Source of the DNA: CSBr16-58 sp051859825
Lineage (GTDB): Bacteria > Bacteroidota > Bacteroidia > Flavobacteriales > Schleiferiaceae
Length of the DNA: 36,794 bases
Assembly: GCA_051859825.1 (NCBI GenBank)
Contig: JBHYFA010000023.1
Span: 1-36,794 of the forward strand
Direction: 5' to 3'
The position numbers and the translations under genes are program-made. Positions 15,341 through 24,037 of this stretch are shown here, piece after piece (position 1 is the first letter of the stretch; each line of letters starts with the position of its first letter). The notes beneath the pieces are model-generated. The model saw only the letters and a program-made list of their open reading frames with translations, did no database searches and had not been told where the DNA came from.

Positions 15341-16486
15341 TTATTCATCAAACGAAATTATAACCTCCGGACTTCGTGGGTGGGTTTGGCAAGTAAGTAC
15401 GTATCCATCTTCAACCTCTTCGGGCTCAAGGGCGTAGTTCATATCCATTTCTACTTCACCCTTAATCACTCGTGCTCTACAAGTACAGCACACCGCACCT
15501 TTACAACTGAAAGGCACATCAGCCCCTGCATGAGTGGCGGCATCGGTGATGGTATTCCCGTGATAGGCCAAATCAAAATGGGTTTCTTCACCATCAAGGA
15601 TTACTGTAACCTTAGAAGTATCCGATTTCGATGATTCGCTAGTTTGTGCTTTTGCTTTCGGAGCGTCTGTGGTAGCTGCGCCAGTAGTGAATAACTCAAA
15701 ACGCACCCGCTCTTTTGGAGCACCAAGTTCCACAAGTGTATCTTTCACCGCATGAATCATTTGCTCAGGACCACAAATGAAGAATTCAGCTACTTCTTTT
15801 ACATCAAAAAAGCGTTCAGAAAAAACTTTCACTTTTGAAGCATCAATATGTCCACGAGTGGCATCGGAACCTTGATCTTCGCGACTCAAAATATGAGAAA
15901 CGCGTAACCTATTCATATAGGTATTCTTTAAAGCATCAATTTCATCTCGGAAAATAATGCTGTTGGAAGTGCGGTTTCCGTAGAAAAGAATAAACTGACT
16001 GTTTTTCTCCACTTCCAAAATGGTTTTCATCAAACTCATTATGGGCGTAATCCCGGATCCCGCAGCAAAAGCAACGTAGGTTTTCACTTGGTTGTCTTTT
16101 ACATCCGTAGTAAAAGTACCTTCCGGAGTCATCACTTGAAGCTCATCACCAATTTTCAACTGCTCATTGGCATAGGTAGAAAAAAGTCCGCCTTCGAGTT
16201 TTTTAATCGCAACCCGCAAATCCTCATTGAAGGGACAGCTGCAAATGGAATACGATCGACGCACATCTTCCCCGTTGATGGTGGTACGAAGAGTCAAATA
16301 TTGTCCGGGCAAAAACGCGTACTGGGCACGAAGCTTTTCGGGTAAATCAAAAGCCACCGAAACAGATTCGTCGGTCTCCTTACGGATATCTTTAATCTTC
16401 AACGTATTGAATACCGGTCGCGTACGTTCTTTCGAGGTATTCAATAGACTCACATCTTGCTTTTTTTTCGAGGAAAAGAATCTCAT
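15341..16486 (-). CDS. PaaE-type ferredoxin-NAD(P)H oxidoreductase
   Basis: A 381-residue three-domain electron-transfer protein. The FAD domain has RSYS (77-80), the NAD(P) domain AAGSGITP (141-148) and CGP (238-240), and after an Ala/Ser-rich linker (about 270-292) a plant-type 2Fe-2S domain has C328, C333, C336 and C366. The order FAD-NAD-2Fe2S is that of PaaE, reductase of phenylacetyl-CoA epoxidase. No paaABCD genes are nearby, so it more likely supplies electrons to another oxygenase or desaturase (inference). It follows the nucleoside transporter by 18 nt and is last in its unit. Confidence 0.88.
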   Translation of the reverse strand: MRFFSSKKKQDVSLLNTSKERTRPVFNTLKIKDIRKETDESVSVAFDLPEKLRAQYAFLPGQYLTLRTTINGEDVRRSYSICSCPFNEDLRVAIKKLEGGLFSTYANEQLKIGDELQVMTPEGTFTTDVKDNQVKTYVAFAAGSGITPIMSLMKTILEVEKNSQFILFYGNRTSNSIIFRDEIDALKNTYMNRLRVSHILSREDQGSDATRGHIDASKVKVFSERFFDVKEVAEFFICGPEQMIHAVKDTLVELGAPKERVRFELFTTGAATTDAPKAKAQTSESSKSDTSKVTVILDGEETHFDLAYHGNTITDAATHAGADVPFSCKGAVCCTCRARVIKGEVEMDMNYALEPEEVEDGYVLTCQTHPRSPEVIISFDE

Positions 16487-16504
16487 ATTTTTTTCTTTTT
16501 TCTG

Positions 16505-18262
16505 TTAAATAATCATTCCTACAACCACAGCGGTAAATAAGGACGCCATGGTCCCGGCAATTAGGGCTCTTATACCCAATCGGCTCAAATCTGAGCGGCG
16601 TGATGGAGCCAAAGCGCCAATACCCCCAATCTGAATTCCGATGCTGGCAAAATTACTGAAGCCGCAGAGTATATAAGTAGCTATTACCACACTTTTCTTT
16701 TGGGCAAATTGTGCGCCTTCGAGCATCTCACCTAGAGAAACGTAGGCAACAAACTCATTGAGAATGGTTTTCTCACCTAAAAGCTGTCCCACCAGAACCA
16801 TATCTTCCTTGGCCACACCCATTAACCAAGTCAAAGGTGCTAAGGTATAACCCAAGATAGCCTGCAAACTCAATCCGTCGTACTGACCCGCTGAAAGCTC
16901 CACCACCCAAGCATTGAGTCCTGTATATTCACCTATCACATCACGGAAAAATGAATTAAACATATAAATGAAGGCGATAAAAACGAGGAGCATTGCCCCT
17001 ACATTGATTGCTAATTTTAGTCCGTCGGTAGTGCCATTAGATATGGCTTCCAAAGCATTAGTACCCATAGTGTCTGAGGTAACTTCAGCACTCTCATCAA
17101 ACTTTTCCGTTTCTGGATACAGCATTTTAGCAGAAATAATGGCCGCTGGAGCACTCATAACAGATGCGGCAATAAGATGTTTGGCGAAAAAAACTTGCGA
17201 AGCCACATCTGCTCCACCGAGAAAACCGATATACGCAGCCAACACCCCTCCGGCAATGGTGGCCATGCCTCCACTCATAACACAAAGGAGTTCCGAATTT
17301 GTCATGCGCTCGAGATAGGGCTTAATGAGTAAAGGAGATTCCGTTTGACCGAGAAAAATATTTCCCGCAGCAGAAAGACTCTCGGCACCGGACAATTTAA
17401 AAGTATGCTTCATAAGCCAGGCAAAGGCCATAACTACTTTTTGCAAAATGCCGAAATAAAAGAGCAGACTGGTAAGTGCGGAGAAGAAGATTACCGTAGG
17501 CAACACTTGAAAAGCAAAGATGTACCCAAATGAATCCGTATTTTGAATGAGCGAACCGAATAAAAACTCCGCTCCGTACTTTGAAAAGGATAAAACTTTT
17601 ACAAAAACCCTACTGATGGCGTCGAAGGCATCGCGTACCCAAGAAATTTTTAGGATGGCAAAGGCAAAAGCTATTTGTATGGTTAAGCCTTTTCCAACCA
17701 ATATCCAGTTTATGTTCTTTCGGTTATTAGAGAAAATATAACCCATCAACATCAAGACGAAGAGTCCCAAAGCTCCTTTGCCTAGCGCACTAATATGCCA
17801 ATCTTCTTTTTCCGGAAGTACCGACTCTTGGGTAATAAGATCTGATTCTTTTTTACGAACAAAAGAATACACTACTCCTGATTCATGCAGGTGAAGGGTA
17901 TCTGTACGAAAACGCATGAGATACTGCCGCAAAGTATCCTGAGGTTCGTAATACAATAATCGCAAGGTGTCGTCAATAACATCCCATGCTCCCTGGGCAA
18001 TTACCGATTTGGCTTTTAACTCGTAATGAAAAGCACCCGTCTCATCAGCGATAAGAAAATCGCTGGAGTCAATTTCAAATAAGGATATTCCGGAAAACGA
18101 ATCGGTGATTGAGAGAAAATGGTATTCACCCGGGAAAAGAGATTCTTTTTCAGCTTGAGCGCTAAAGTGAAATCCCAGAATAAAAAACGGGAAAAGAAGC
18201 TTGAAAAACGAGCTTTTTATTACACTTTGACCAGAATGGCACATTTGACAGATAGCCTTCAA
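16505..18262 (-). CDS. CNT-family nucleoside transporter with N-terminal extracytoplasmic domain
   Basis: A 585-residue protein. Residues from about 160 onward are a concentrative nucleoside transporter with the family signature GQTESPLLIKPY (305-316) and SGGMATIAGG, followed by the gate and C-terminal membrane segments. It couples nucleoside uptake to Na+ or H+. Before it lies a hydrophobic N-terminus (signal peptide or membrane anchor, about 15-36) and a ~120-residue beta-rich domain (about 40-155) that NupC lacks. The domain resembles a small lipocalin-like stress or ligand domain, but I cannot name it. A second ATG six codons in is a possible start. It starts 7 nt after the upstream nuclease stop. 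Confidence 0.88.
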   Translation of the reverse strand: MKAICQMCHSGQSVIKSSFFKLLFPFFILGFHFSAQAEKESLFPGEYHFLSITDSFSGISLFEIDSSDFLIADETGAFHYELKAKSVIAQGAWDVIDDTLRLLYYEPQDTLRQYLMRFRTDTLHLHESGVVYSFVRKKESDLITQESVLPEKEDWHISALGKGALGLFVLMLMGYIFSNNRKNINWILVGKGLTIQIAFAFAILKISWVRDAFDAISRVFVKVLSFSKYGAEFLFGSLIQNTDSFGYIFAFQVLPTVIFFSALTSLLFYFGILQKVVMAFAWLMKHTFKLSGAESLSAAGNIFLGQTESPLLIKPYLERMTNSELLCVMSGGMATIAGGVLAAYIGFLGGADVASQVFFAKHLIAASVMSAPAAIISAKMLYPETEKFDESAEVTSDTMGTNALEAISNGTTDGLKLAINVGAMLLVFIAFIYMFNSFFRDVIGEYTGLNAWVVELSAGQYDGLSLQAILGYTLAPLTWLMGVAKEDMVLVGQLLGEKTILNEFVAYVSLGEMLEGAQFAQKKSVVIATYILCGFSNFASIGIQIGGIGALAPSRRSDLSRLGIRALIAGTMASLFTAVVVGMII

Positions 18263-18269
18263 TGCTCGG

Positions 18270-18851
18270 CTATTTAAAATACTTATCTATCTCATCGCGA
18301 AGTCGAGCGGCTTTCTCATAATCCTCATTACGCACAGCTTCCTCCATATCTTTTTGTAACTCCTCAAGCGACTTTTTAGGTGAGGCGGAACTAACAGCTT
18401 GACTTGGGGCTGGCTGTCCGGTACGTACAGGCTTTTCATCGATAACCACACCCGCCTTTTCCAAAATTTTATTAAAGGTGTAAATGGGTGCTTTAAAACG
18501 AATGGCTAAGGCTACAGCGTCGGAGGTGCGAGCATCGAGAACCACGTCTTTACCTTGAAATTCAAAAACCATTATGGAATAGAAAACGCCTTCTTTAAGA
18601 TCGTGAATGAGCACCTCTTTCAAGGTTGCTTGAAGGTTTTCCGCGAAAGAGCAAAAAAGGTCATGGGTAAGAGGCCGCGGGGGTTCCACTTCATTTTCTA
18701 AGGCTATGGCAATAGATTGTGCTTCAAAGCCACCAATGATAACGGGTAATCTACGAACTCCATCTTCTTCGCCAAGCACAAGGGCGTAAGCACCACTTTG
18801 TGTTTGACTATAAGAAAGTCCTTTTATTACCAATTGAACCTTATCGCTCAT
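18270..18851 (-). CDS. Bifunctional nuclease (BFN, DUF151) with C-terminal UVR motif
   Basis: A 193-residue protein. Residues 1-135 match the BFN/DUF151 domain (LPVIIGGFEAQSIAIALE, RTSDAVALAIRFKAPIY), described as a DNase/RNase in plants and present in many bacteria. After a Pro/Ser-rich linker, residues about 161-193 form a UVR coiled-coil motif (EAVRNEDYEKAARLRDEI) like that of UvrB/UvrC, which mediates protein contact. It is the first gene of a unit with the nucleoside transporter and the reductase. No promoter match was seen before it, although a terminator upstream separates it from etfA. Confidence 0.9.
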   Translation of the reverse strand: MSDKVQLVIKGLSYSQTQSGAYALVLGEEDGVRRLPVIIGGFEAQSIAIALENEVEPPRPLTHDLFCSFAENLQATLKEVLIHDLKEGVFYSIMVFEFQGKDVVLDARTSDAVALAIRFKAPIYTFNKILEKAGVVIDEKPVRTGQPAPSQAVSSASPKKSLEELQKDMEEAVRNEDYEKAARLRDEIDKYFK

Positions 18852-18875
18852 GGGCGGAAATTGGGTGGATGGGTT

Positions 18876-18913
18876 AAAAAACGATTCCGCATGGATGGCT
18901 CCAAACGGAATCG
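18876..18913 (-). terminator. Rho-independent terminator of etfBA
   Basis: On the minus strand CGATTCCG pairs with CGGAATCG (plus 18906-18913 and 18882-18889). The 16-base loop itself has a TGGA/TCCA pairing, and a run of six T follows. It lies within 10 nt of the etfA stop. Confidence 0.85.
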
Positions 18914-18920
18914 CAATATA

Positions 18921-19883
18921 CTAATTATCTGCTTTAAATTTACGAATGGCTTCGGTAAGTTTTGGAACAACTTCAAAAGCATCGCCTACAATACCGTAAT
19001 CAGCTGCTTTGAAGAAAGGCGCATCGCTATCGGTATTAATAGCCACAATCGTTTTACTGGCGCTTACCCCGGCAAGATGCTGGATGGCTCCGGAAATTCC
19101 GATGGCGATGTATAAGTTCGGGTTAATGGCAATACCCGTTTGCCCAACGTGCTCGCTATGTGGACGCCATCCCATATCGCTTACGGGCTTACTACAAGCG
19201 GTTGATGCTCCTAAAGCCTCGGCGAGGTCTTCCACTAAATTCCAATTTGAAGGATCTTTTAGTCCACGTCCGGCGGAAACGACCATTTCGGCTTCGGGCA
19301 AAGGAATTTTTCCTTTTACGCGATCTACTTCAAGTACTTCTACTGCTTTAGCGCCTTCACTTACGGGAGAAATATCCTCAACTTGTGCAGAACCATATCC
19401 AGCCGCTGGCAAGCCAATGCCGTTAGGAATGATCGAAAGAATAAATCGTTCTTCTTTCACTTCATAATCAACAAAACCTTTACTAGAAAAAGCTGAACGA
19501 CGAACAACTAGTGGAGAGGTTGAAGAAGGGAATTCAGAAATGTTACTTACCAAACCGGCGTCGAAGTTGACAGCTAAAAGTCCGGCGAGCATTTTCCCAC
19601 CAAAAGTTCCACTCATCACGATGCCATTTGCCCCAGCTTGTTCGGCAGCAGCTTGGATGGTTTTCACCCATACATAATTATTAAAGCTTCCGGCGTTATT
19701 CGCACGGAATACTTTGCTTATACCATATTTACCTAATGCGGAAGCATCGTCATCAGCGTTGATGACAACTGCGTGTGCCTCAACACCCATTTCTTTAGCG
19801 AGCTTAGCTGCAAAAGCGGCGGTTTCAAACGAGGTCTTCTTAAATTTTCCTTCCCAGGATTCGATGTATGCTAAAATACTCAT
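18921..19883 (-). CDS. etfA: Electron transfer flavoprotein alpha subunit
   Basis: A 320-residue subunit that binds FAD and passes electrons from acyl-CoA and other dehydrogenases to ETF-quinone oxidoreductase. The C-terminal FAD-binding region shows the family signature: SAGRGLKD, then GQTGIAINPNLYIAIGISGA and GVSASKTIVAINTD. Length is normal. It follows etfB by 13 nt and is closed by a strong terminator, so etfBA is an independent operon. Confidence 0.96.
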   Translation of the reverse strand: MSILAYIESWEGKFKKTSFETAAFAAKLAKEMGVEAHAVVINADDDASALGKYGISKVFRANNAGSFNNYVWVKTIQAAAEQAGANGIVMSGTFGGKMLAGLLAVNFDAGLVSNISEFPSSTSPLVVRRSAFSSKGFVDYEVKEERFILSIIPNGIGLPAAGYGSAQVEDISPVSEGAKAVEVLEVDRVKGKIPLPEAEMVVSAGRGLKDPSNWNLVEDLAEALGASTACSKPVSDMGWRPHSEHVGQTGIAINPNLYIAIGISGAIQHLAGVSASKTIVAINTDSDAPFFKAADYGIVGDAFEVVPKLTEAIRKFKADN

Positions 19884-19896
19884 GGCAAATCTTTTT

Positions 19897-20643
19897 TTAA
19901 ATTACTTTGGCTTCATTGTGCAGAAGATCAACGAGTTCTTCTACATTGTCGGGACTAATCATTTTACAAGCAGCCTTAGGAGCAGGCTTTTCGTAGTGAA
20001 CGGCGGCGGTTTTCACACCCGCTTCTACAGGTTGAACCACGCTAAGCGGCTTCGTGCGCGCCTGCATGATTCCGCGCATATTGGGGATGCGTAAGTCTTT
20101 CTCTTCCACCAGACCTTTTTGTCCAGCGATTACCGCTGGTACAGAGATGGAACTTTTTTCCTTTCCTCCGTCTATTTCGCGGATAACGTGTGCTTTATCA
20201 CCTTCAACCTCAAGACCCACACAAGCATTTACGAAAGGAATATCGAGCATGGCGGCGAGCATTCCAGGCACTTGCGAACCGTTGTAGTCGATGGATTCTC
20301 TACCGGTGATAATGAGGTCGTAGTTGTTTTCCTTGGCAATATGTGCAATTTGCTTCGCCACGAAAAAGGCATCAGTTGGTTCGGCATCCACGCGAATGGC
20401 GTCGTTGGCACCAATGGCCAATGCTTTGCGAAGCGTTGGTTCGGTAACGGCCGTACCCACGTTAATAACGGTTACCGTAGCTCCTTGCTTTTCCTGAAGC
20501 CATACCGCACGGGTAAGACCAAACTCGTCGTACGGATTAATAACAAAAGACACCCCATTGGTATCGAAAGCCTTTTGATCAGGCGTGAAGTTAATTTTGG
20601 CCGTGGTATCCGGCACGTGACTTATGCAAACTAATACTTTCAT
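19897..20643 (-). CDS. etfB: Electron transfer flavoprotein beta subunit
   Basis: A 248-residue partner of EtfA; the beta subunit holds AMP and docks the dehydrogenase. The N-terminus MKVLVCISHVPDTTAKI, the FVINPYDEFGLTRA motif and the internal GRESIDYNGSQVPGMLA are typical. It is the first gene of etfBA, behind a well-matched promoter with a leader of about 140 nt, and is divergent from a Crp/Fnr-type regulator that could control it (inference from position). Confidence 0.96.
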   Translation of the reverse strand: MKVLVCISHVPDTTAKINFTPDQKAFDTNGVSFVINPYDEFGLTRAVWLQEKQGATVTVINVGTAVTEPTLRKALAIGANDAIRVDAEPTDAFFVAKQIAHIAKENNYDLIITGRESIDYNGSQVPGMLAAMLDIPFVNACVGLEVEGDKAHVIREIDGGKEKSSISVPAVIAGQKGLVEEKDLRIPNMRGIMQARTKPLSVVQPVEAGVKTAAVHYEKPAPKAACKMISPDNVEELVDLLHNEAKVI

Positions 20644-20789
20644 AGAAGGAATTATTTATGATATGTTTTTCTCGTTTTACTACCGTGTCAACAAAATCTA
20701 TTGTTGGTAAATATTTTGCTATTTGTTTAGATATCAGCAGACTCAACACCTGATTAACATATAAAAAAACAGCGATTATTTTCAAGCCA

Positions 20790-20819
20790 CAAACTTACGT
20801 CGTTTTGTGTGTCAAACAA
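20790..20819 (-). promoter_or_regulatory. Promoter of etfBA
   Basis: On the minus strand TTG (plus CAA 20817-20819), 19 nt and TAAGTTTG (plus 20790-20797) fit the Bacteroidota consensus well. Transcription would start near 20783. Confidence 0.7.
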
Positions 20820-20974
20820 AATTGAAATTTCAACGTTTTCTAATGCGGATTGTTTAGCATTTCCTTTTGCCAATTGAAGTTTTCGAAACGTAAAGCTAGT
20901 AAATTTTGCGTTAAAAGTTTCATTCCTCAGTTTTTGGGCTGATTCTAATCATGTTTATTTTGTTTCGTTGAATT

Positions 20975-20982
20975 TACTTTTG
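20975..20982 (+). promoter_or_regulatory. Candidate -7 box of the Crp-type gene
   Basis: TACTTTTG matches TAnnTTTG. It lies downstream of an in-frame TTG (20968) and would start transcripts near 20989. That excludes the TTG as start codon and suggests a very short leader. No TTG stands at the usual distance upstream. Confidence 0.45.
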
Positions 20983-20991
20983 CATTATCAA

Positions 20992-21699
20992 ATGAATACT
21001 TCTATCATGACCATTTCACGAGAGCATCAAAATTTTCTGCATAAGGCTTATCCGGCCTTATCTGTGGAATGGCTACAAAGCATTTTTGAAATTGGTAATT
21101 TGAAAACGCGTTTTCGTGGAGATTATATCGTTGAAAAAGGTGATCCAGCTATCTGCGTTTTCATTATCTCGGGAGTGGTGATTGCCGAAGACGGTCCGCG
21201 AGCTGGATTATACGGCCCGGGGCAGTGCATAGGTTTACGCGAAACATTTTTTTCTGCCAACCTTCCCGATATGCAGGAGTTTCCATACTCAGGCAAAAAT
21301 GTTAAAAAGGTTGATTTAAATCTGCTTTCCTTTCAAGAAAACTACAATGTGGTTAGCCAAAGTGTAGAATACTTGGAAATTCCAGGAGGAGTGATTCTGC
21401 AAAGCATTGCCAATACACCTTCACTTCGAGAAACTTGGCTTTATCTATTGAATAAGACCTACGAAGACGAAATGAAAACGGGGTTGCAGCTCTTCCATAA
21501 AAGCACTACGGAAAGGTTGAGAGAAATTCTCGATTTCATTCGAGATTATGCAGATGAGGCTTCGATGATTTCCGCAAAAAACATCCAAGCACTTACCGGA
21601 ATTAGTCGCAGCAGTCTTTATCGTAGTTTGAAAGAACTACAACAAAATAGAGAGTTGGTATTGTGCGAAAACGGCATGGTGGGTTTTAAGCCTTGTTAA
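20992..21699 (+). CDS. Crp/Fnr-family transcription regulator
   Basis: About 235 residues. An N-terminal cyclic-nucleotide-binding-like beta-roll (about 20-120) has a degenerate ligand pocket: no RxS phosphate-binding motif is evident, and there is no Cys set for an Fe-S cluster. After a long helix comes a C-terminal winged helix with SAKNIQALTGISRSSLYRSL as the recognition region. I chose ATG 20992; ATG 21007 is possible. The signal is unknown. It is divergent from etfBA, a plausible target, and its stop lies 3 bp from the convergent lysS stop. Confidence 0.88.
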   Translation: MNTSIMTISREHQNFLHKAYPALSVEWLQSIFEIGNLKTRFRGDYIVEKGDPAICVFIISGVVIAEDGPRAGLYGPGQCIGLRETFFSANLPDMQEFPYSGKNVKKVDLNLLSFQENYNVVSQSVEYLEIPGGVILQSIANTPSLRETWLYLLNKTYEDEMKTGLQLFHKSTTERLREILDFIRDYADEASMISAKNIQALTGISRSSLYRSLKELQQNRELVLCENGMVGFKPC

Positions 21700-21702
21700 A
21701 CC

Positions 21703-23418
21703 CTATGAAGAAAACCAGTTTTGCACTTCTTCAAGAGACAGTGCGCTAATATCCAACTTTTTCTTTTTCCGCATACCGTTCATGCGTTGATGCACTTGGG
21801 TGGGTTTTGCTTCTTGCAATTTTTCAACCGATCCAAACTCGTCCATTACATGCTGTGCCCATTCGGCAGGAATTCCTATTTTTTCGAAATCAGCAGCGGA
21901 CGGTTGCTTCTTAACTTTCTCCGGACGCATTTGCGGGAAGAAAAGCACTTCTTGAATACTGGGGTTGTTGGTAAGGAACATAATGAGTCTGTCCATACCG
22001 ATACCAAGCCCCGCCGTTGGTGGCATTCCGTATTCCAAAGCACGCAGGAAATCGTTGTCGATAAACATCGCTTCGTCGTCGCCTTTTTCCGAAAGCTTAA
22101 GTTGAGCTTCAAAGCGTTCGCGCTGGTCGATTGGATCGTTTAGCTCGCTGTAGGCGTTGGCAATTTCTTTTCCACACACCATCAATTCAAAACGCTCAGT
22201 TACGTCTGGCTTAGAGCGATGTTTTTTGGTAAGCGGCGACATTTCAATGGGGTAATCAATAATAAAGGTAGGTTGAATAAACTGGCCTTCGCATTTCTCA
22301 CCAAAAATTTCGTCGATGAGTTTTCCTTTACCCATAGTATCGTTTACCTCGATGCCCATTTCGATGGCAGCTGCACGTATTTCGTCCTCATTTTTGCCTT
22401 CAATATCGAAACCGGTGAATTTCATAATAGCCTCGGCCATAGAAATGCGCGGATAAGGTGCTTTGAAGTCGATGTGATGCTCTCCAAAAGTAGCTATCGT
22501 TGTTCCGTTAACCGATACGGCAACGTGCTCAAGAAGCTGCTCGGTAAACTCCATCATCCAGTTGTAGTCTTTATAGGCCACATAAATTTCCATGGCGGTA
22601 AACTCCGGATTGTGCGTGCGATCCATTCCTTCGTTGCGGAAGTTCTTGGAAAACTCGTACACACCTTCAAGACCACCAACGATTAATCTTTTAAGATATA
22701 GTTCATTAGCAATACGCAGGTAGAGCGGAATATCCAAGGTATTGTGGTGTGTAACAAACGGGCGAGCGGCTGCACCACCGGGAATAGGCTGAAGCACTGG
22801 GGTTTCTACTTCCATATATCCATGCTGGTTGAAAAACTCGCGCATGGCATTGAACATTTTGGTGCGTTTGATGAACACATCTTTGACCTGAGGATTTACC
22901 ACTAGGTCAACGTAGCGCTGACGATAGCGTTGTTCGGGGTCGGTGAAGGCATCGTACACATTCCCTTCGGCATCGGTTTTCACAATGGGTAATGGACGAA
23001 GGCTTTTACTCAGGAAGGTGAAAGCGCTGATTTGTATGGAAATTTCACCCATGCGAGTGACGAAAACAGAGCCTTCTACCCCGATAAAATCACCAATATC
23101 GAGATGTTTCTTATACACCTCGTTGTACATGGTTTTATCATCGGTAGGACAAATTTCGTCGCGGTTGAAGTAGAGTTGGATTTTTCCGGTTGCGTCTTTC
23201 AAATCGGCGAATCCGGCCTTACCCATGATGCGTTTACTCATGATCCTACCCGCCAAGCGCACCTTAGAAAAGGATTCTGGCTGCGCTTCAAAGTTATTCA
23301 AAATCTCATCAGCAGAGTGAGTAACATCGTATCCTTCAGCGGGATAGGGCTCAATTCCTAAACCTCTAAGCGTATCGAGTGACTGGCGACGTTGGATTTC
23401 TTGTTCTGAAAGTTGCAT
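21703..23418 (-). CDS. lysS: Lysyl-tRNA synthetase, class II
   Basis: About 571 residues. An OB-fold anticodon domain (about 60-140) precedes the class II core with motif 2 (FRNEGMDRTHNPEF) and motif 3 (GLGIGMDRLIMFLTN). A C-terminal extension of about 70 residues with a KKKK patch (MNGMRKKKKLD) is, as I recall, usual in Bacteroidota LysRS. I chose the ATG giving MQLSEQEIQRRQ; a TTG seven codons upstream overlaps the -7 box and would not be on the mRNA. No terminator lies between it and the convergent regulator gene. Confidence 0.96.
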   Translation of the reverse strand: MQLSEQEIQRRQSLDTLRGLGIEPYPAEGYDVTHSADEILNNFEAQPESFSKVRLAGRIMSKRIMGKAGFADLKDATGKIQLYFNRDEICPTDDKTMYNEVYKKHLDIGDFIGVEGSVFVTRMGEISIQISAFTFLSKSLRPLPIVKTDAEGNVYDAFTDPEQRYRQRYVDLVVNPQVKDVFIKRTKMFNAMREFFNQHGYMEVETPVLQPIPGGAAARPFVTHHNTLDIPLYLRIANELYLKRLIVGGLEGVYEFSKNFRNEGMDRTHNPEFTAMEIYVAYKDYNWMMEFTEQLLEHVAVSVNGTTIATFGEHHIDFKAPYPRISMAEAIMKFTGFDIEGKNEDEIRAAAIEMGIEVNDTMGKGKLIDEIFGEKCEGQFIQPTFIIDYPIEMSPLTKKHRSKPDVTERFELMVCGKEIANAYSELNDPIDQRERFEAQLKLSEKGDDEAMFIDNDFLRALEYGMPPTAGLGIGMDRLIMFLTNNPSIQEVLFFPQMRPEKVKKQPSAADFEKIGIPAEWAQHVMDEFGSVEKLQEAKPTQVHQRMNGMRKKKKLDISALSLEEVQNWFSS

Positions 23419-23436
23419 GGAAAAAATTTTGGCCTG

Positions 23437-23444
23437 CAAAAGTA
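23437..23444 (-). promoter_or_regulatory. Candidate -7 box of lysS
   Basis: The plus-strand CAAAAGTA reads TACTTTTG on the minus strand. Transcription would start near 23430, leaving a leader of about 12 nt. No TTG is seen at the normal spacing, so the match rests on the -7 element alone. Confidence 0.45.
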
Positions 23445-23472
23445 TATCAGAAAGCTGTTTAAAAAAATCCGA

Positions 23473-23919
23473 TTACTGGGTGTTATTAGGTAGTGCTCGT
23501 GAAGACTTTGCAACACTTTTAGCAATCATAAATGAAATCAATATGGATAAGAGAAGTGTTCCCCCGAGAAGTAGATAAAGCTGATTGTTATCTATGGTTT
23601 CGTTGCCCTTAGTGTTTTTCGCATTTTGACTTTGTGACGCTTGATCTTCATTTAGTTGAATTTTAAATTCCGCCAAACGAGTTTCGAGTTTTGCCTCAAA
23701 CTGCTGCATTATTTCATCATAATCAACCGTGCTGAGTTGTGATGAACTTGCCGGCTGATTTTTCTGGACATCTTTGATAATTGCTCTAAGAATATGCAGT
23801 TCGTTTTTAACATCTTCTTGAAAACGGTCAACATACTGATTGTCTTCTTGCGCAAATAATCCCAGTGGGGATATGAAAGCCGCAAGAAGCAAAACGCACA
23901 CAAGAATAATTTTACTCAT
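23473..23919 (-). CDS. Small exported membrane protein with coiled coil
   Basis: A 148-residue protein of unknown family. It has a signal peptide (about 1-23, ending LGLFAQ), a charged helical region with heptad-like spacing (about 35-95), a low-complexity Gln/Asn/Lys patch (about 92-108), a C-terminal membrane segment (about 112-132) and a short basic tail. It is probably inner-membrane anchored by the C-terminal segment with a periplasmic coiled coil. It lies between the barrel-SPOR gene and lysS in the same direction; its role is unknown. Confidence 0.75.
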   Translation of the reverse strand: MSKIILVCVLLLAAFISPLGLFAQEDNQYVDRFQEDVKNELHILRAIIKDVQKNQPASSSQLSTVDYDEIMQQFEAKLETRLAEFKIQLNEDQASQSQNAKNTKGNETIDNNQLYLLLGGTLLLSILISFMIAKSVAKSSRALPNNTQ

Positions 23920-24037
23920 ACTAGGTTATTATTTAGGTTGGTTTGAAAAATTATTATTGTGAGTAGTATTTGAACCGATGAAAATACTTTGTAAATGTCC
24001 ATGAATTAAAGTGGCTAGGCTTTAAAGACAGACACTA

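Larger units (their letters stand above)
20644..20991. other. Divergent regulatory region between etfB and the Crp-type gene
   Basis: It carries the etfB promoter on the minus strand and the -7 box of the regulator on the plus strand. The etfB leader contains a weak CAACA/TGTTG hairpin near 20690. I saw no clear symmetric Crp-type operator. Confidence 0.6.

Noticed and set aside
15341..16486. Part of a phenylacetate degradation operon
   Set aside because: The domain order fits PaaE, but none of paaABCD or other paa genes is in the neighbourhood.
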